Shown: positions 5,487 to 6,428 of the stretch, one piece after another
Numbering within the stretch: position 1 is the first letter of the stretch
Layout of the letters: every line of letters starts with the position of its first letter
From: Flavobacteriales bacterium
GTDB taxonomy: Bacteria; Bacteroidota; Bacteroidia; Flavobacteriales_E; Vicingaceae
Reading direction: 5' to 3'
Length of the DNA: 6,428 nt
NCBI GenBank assembly: GCA_029262915.1
Contig: JAJCYN010000327.1
Span: 1-6,428 of the forward strand
Notes under the pieces: model-generated
Database searches by the model: none
Seen by the model: the letters and a program-made list of their open reading frames with translations, nothing else
Told to the model about the DNA's origin: nothing
Made by a program: the position numbers and the translations under genes

Positions 5487-6428
5487 TTAAAAGTCATCGT
5501 ATAAATTTCTTAATGAAGTTCTGAACCCAAAATAGATGTATTGCGTTTCTGTGTTTGGTCCAGTTGAAGTCGTAACCGGGGAACCTACAAAGCTAATACC
5601 AGAGCCACCATATAAATTCCCAAAATCTTCTGTTCTTTTACTTAATCCAATTAGTATAGACATATTATTTTTAGGGTTAATTAAAAAACCTAAATGAGCT
5701 TGTATTGTTAAGAGCGACAAATCTATATTTTCACTTGTATTAATAAAAGAAGGTAAAGCATTTTCTGAGAGAAAAATACTATTACCAAAGAACTTATAAT
5801 CAGCTTTAGTCCCTTTTATTTGTAAGAACAAACGTTTATACTTGTAATTAATAATTCCTACAATTTCAGTAAAATTTGCCCCTAAAGGATGGGCGAGAGA
5901 TTCGTTGTAATTGGAGTAGGTTTGTAATCGAATATCAGACGAATAAGTATACGGTTCAACACTATTGTATTCTACTTGAACCGTTAAATTATTAATTCCA
6001 AAATACCTTAAACCAAACTGATAGCCAAACTTAGAAGAGCCATCATAAACAAATTGGTTATACAATATGGTTTTGAATGGGAGTTTAATTTTTATGTTGC
6101 TTCCAACTACGGTGTGGTTGCCATCATTAAACCCTGTTGTTGTCGTATTTATTCCTATTATAGGATTAAATTGTTGCCATTGTAGTGGTTTTGTTCCAGA
6201 AGAATCTTCGGTTTCCCACAAAGTAGATTCAAATAAACCTATGTTCAACCATTTTGTTGCCAACCAACTAAAATAATGCGATGACATTGTTTTTCTTTCA
6301 AATAAAGCCTCAGAAGTGGATCCTTTCTCTCTTCGTTTAACAGAAGATAATGACGCATTTAATTTCGTGTATTGAAACTGATCGTTTTTACCAAAAGTGG
6401 TAATTATTTTCCAGTAAGGATAATTAAA
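5487..6428 (-). CDS. RemB/Wzi-like barrel paralogue (5' end cut off by window edge)
   Basis: The C-terminal 313 residues are visible. An ATG at 6287 could be taken as a start, but the same frame stays open to the window edge for 47 more codons and these continue the homology: NYPYWKIITTF here matches SYPYLKITANI in the barrel gene at 2849-4441, so the true start lies beyond base 6428. Further shared blocks are LNIGLFESTLW, KFGYQFGLRYF, VQVEYNSVEPYTY, SLAHPLGANF and a C-terminal FGFRTSLRNLYDDF. A 14-base stretch encoding part of AHPLGAN is identical in both genes (5878-5891 and 3210-3223). The barrel ends in Phe, fitting BAM-dependent outer-membrane insertion. Compared with the paralogue it lacks about a dozen residues between the NQFVYDG and KFGYQ blocks and has different loops elsewhere. 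It is the first visible gene of the operon, 3 bp ahead of the WecA-like transferase. Role in capsule or surface-polymer anchoring or gliding is inferred from the family. Confidence 0.85.
   Translation of the reverse strand, partial: FNYPYWKIITTFGKNDQFQYTKLNASLSSVKRREKGSTSEALFERKTMSSHYFSWLATKWLNIGLFESTLWETEDSSGTKPLQWQQFNPIIGINTTTTGFNDGNHTVVGSNIKIKLPFKTILYNQFVYDGSSKFGYQFGLRYFGINNLTVQVEYNSVEPYTYSSDIRLQTYSNYNESLAHPLGANFTEIVGIINYKYKRLFLQIKGTKADYKFFGNSIFLSENALPSFINTSENIDLSLLTIQAHLGFLINPKNNMSILIGLSKRTEDFGNLYGGSGISFVGSPVTTSTGPNTETQYIYFGFRTSLRNLYDDF

Noticed and set aside
6067..6276. 69-residue open frame on the plus strand
   Set aside because: It is antisense to the barrel paralogue, whose homology to the other barrel covers the same bases.

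Overview
The window is AT-rich and looks like Bacteroidota, most likely a Flavobacteriales-type genome. The evidence is the flavobacterial style of the glutamate racemase and BshA proteins, the RemB/Wzi-type outer-membrane barrels, three intergenic matches to the Bacteroidota -7 promoter element TAnnTTTG in the right orientation, and the lack of Shine-Dalgarno sequences at the visible starts. Species cannot be read from the sequence. No RNA gene, mobile element, CRISPR array or phage gene is visible, and there is no gene-free stretch over 300 bases.

Layout. Positions 1-750 (+) hold the 3' part of murI (glutamate racemase), which enters through the left edge. It converges on bshA (747-1871, -), the first glycosyltransferase of bacillithiol synthesis, and the two share their stop-codon bases. 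Upstream of bshA on the same strand is a 171-residue HEAT/ARM-like helical-repeat protein of unknown function (1951-2466, -). A 76-bp divergent intergenic region separates it from a 100-residue C-terminally membrane-anchored small protein (2543-2845, +). That gene converges, with a 3-bp gap, on a tightly packed minus-strand operon running to the right edge: a RemB/Wzi-like barrel paralogue (5487-6428, 5' end outside), then a WecA/TagO/MraY-family polyprenyl-phosphate sugar-1-phosphate transferase (4434-5483), then a second RemB/Wzi-like outer-membrane barrel (2849-4441, GTG start).

How the genes may work together. murI supplies D-glutamate for peptidoglycan. bshA makes the GlcNAc-malate precursor of the thiol bacillithiol. 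The right half looks like a cell-surface glycan module: an inner-membrane enzyme that loads sugar-phosphate onto the lipid carrier, flanked by two paralogous outer-membrane barrels related to capsule-anchoring Wzi and gliding protein RemB. This arrangement is the most interesting part of the window. Most of the rest is ordinary chromosomal gene content, and I see no convincing wholly new system. The two uncharacterised small proteins and the palindromes near their promoters are the other points worth a second look.
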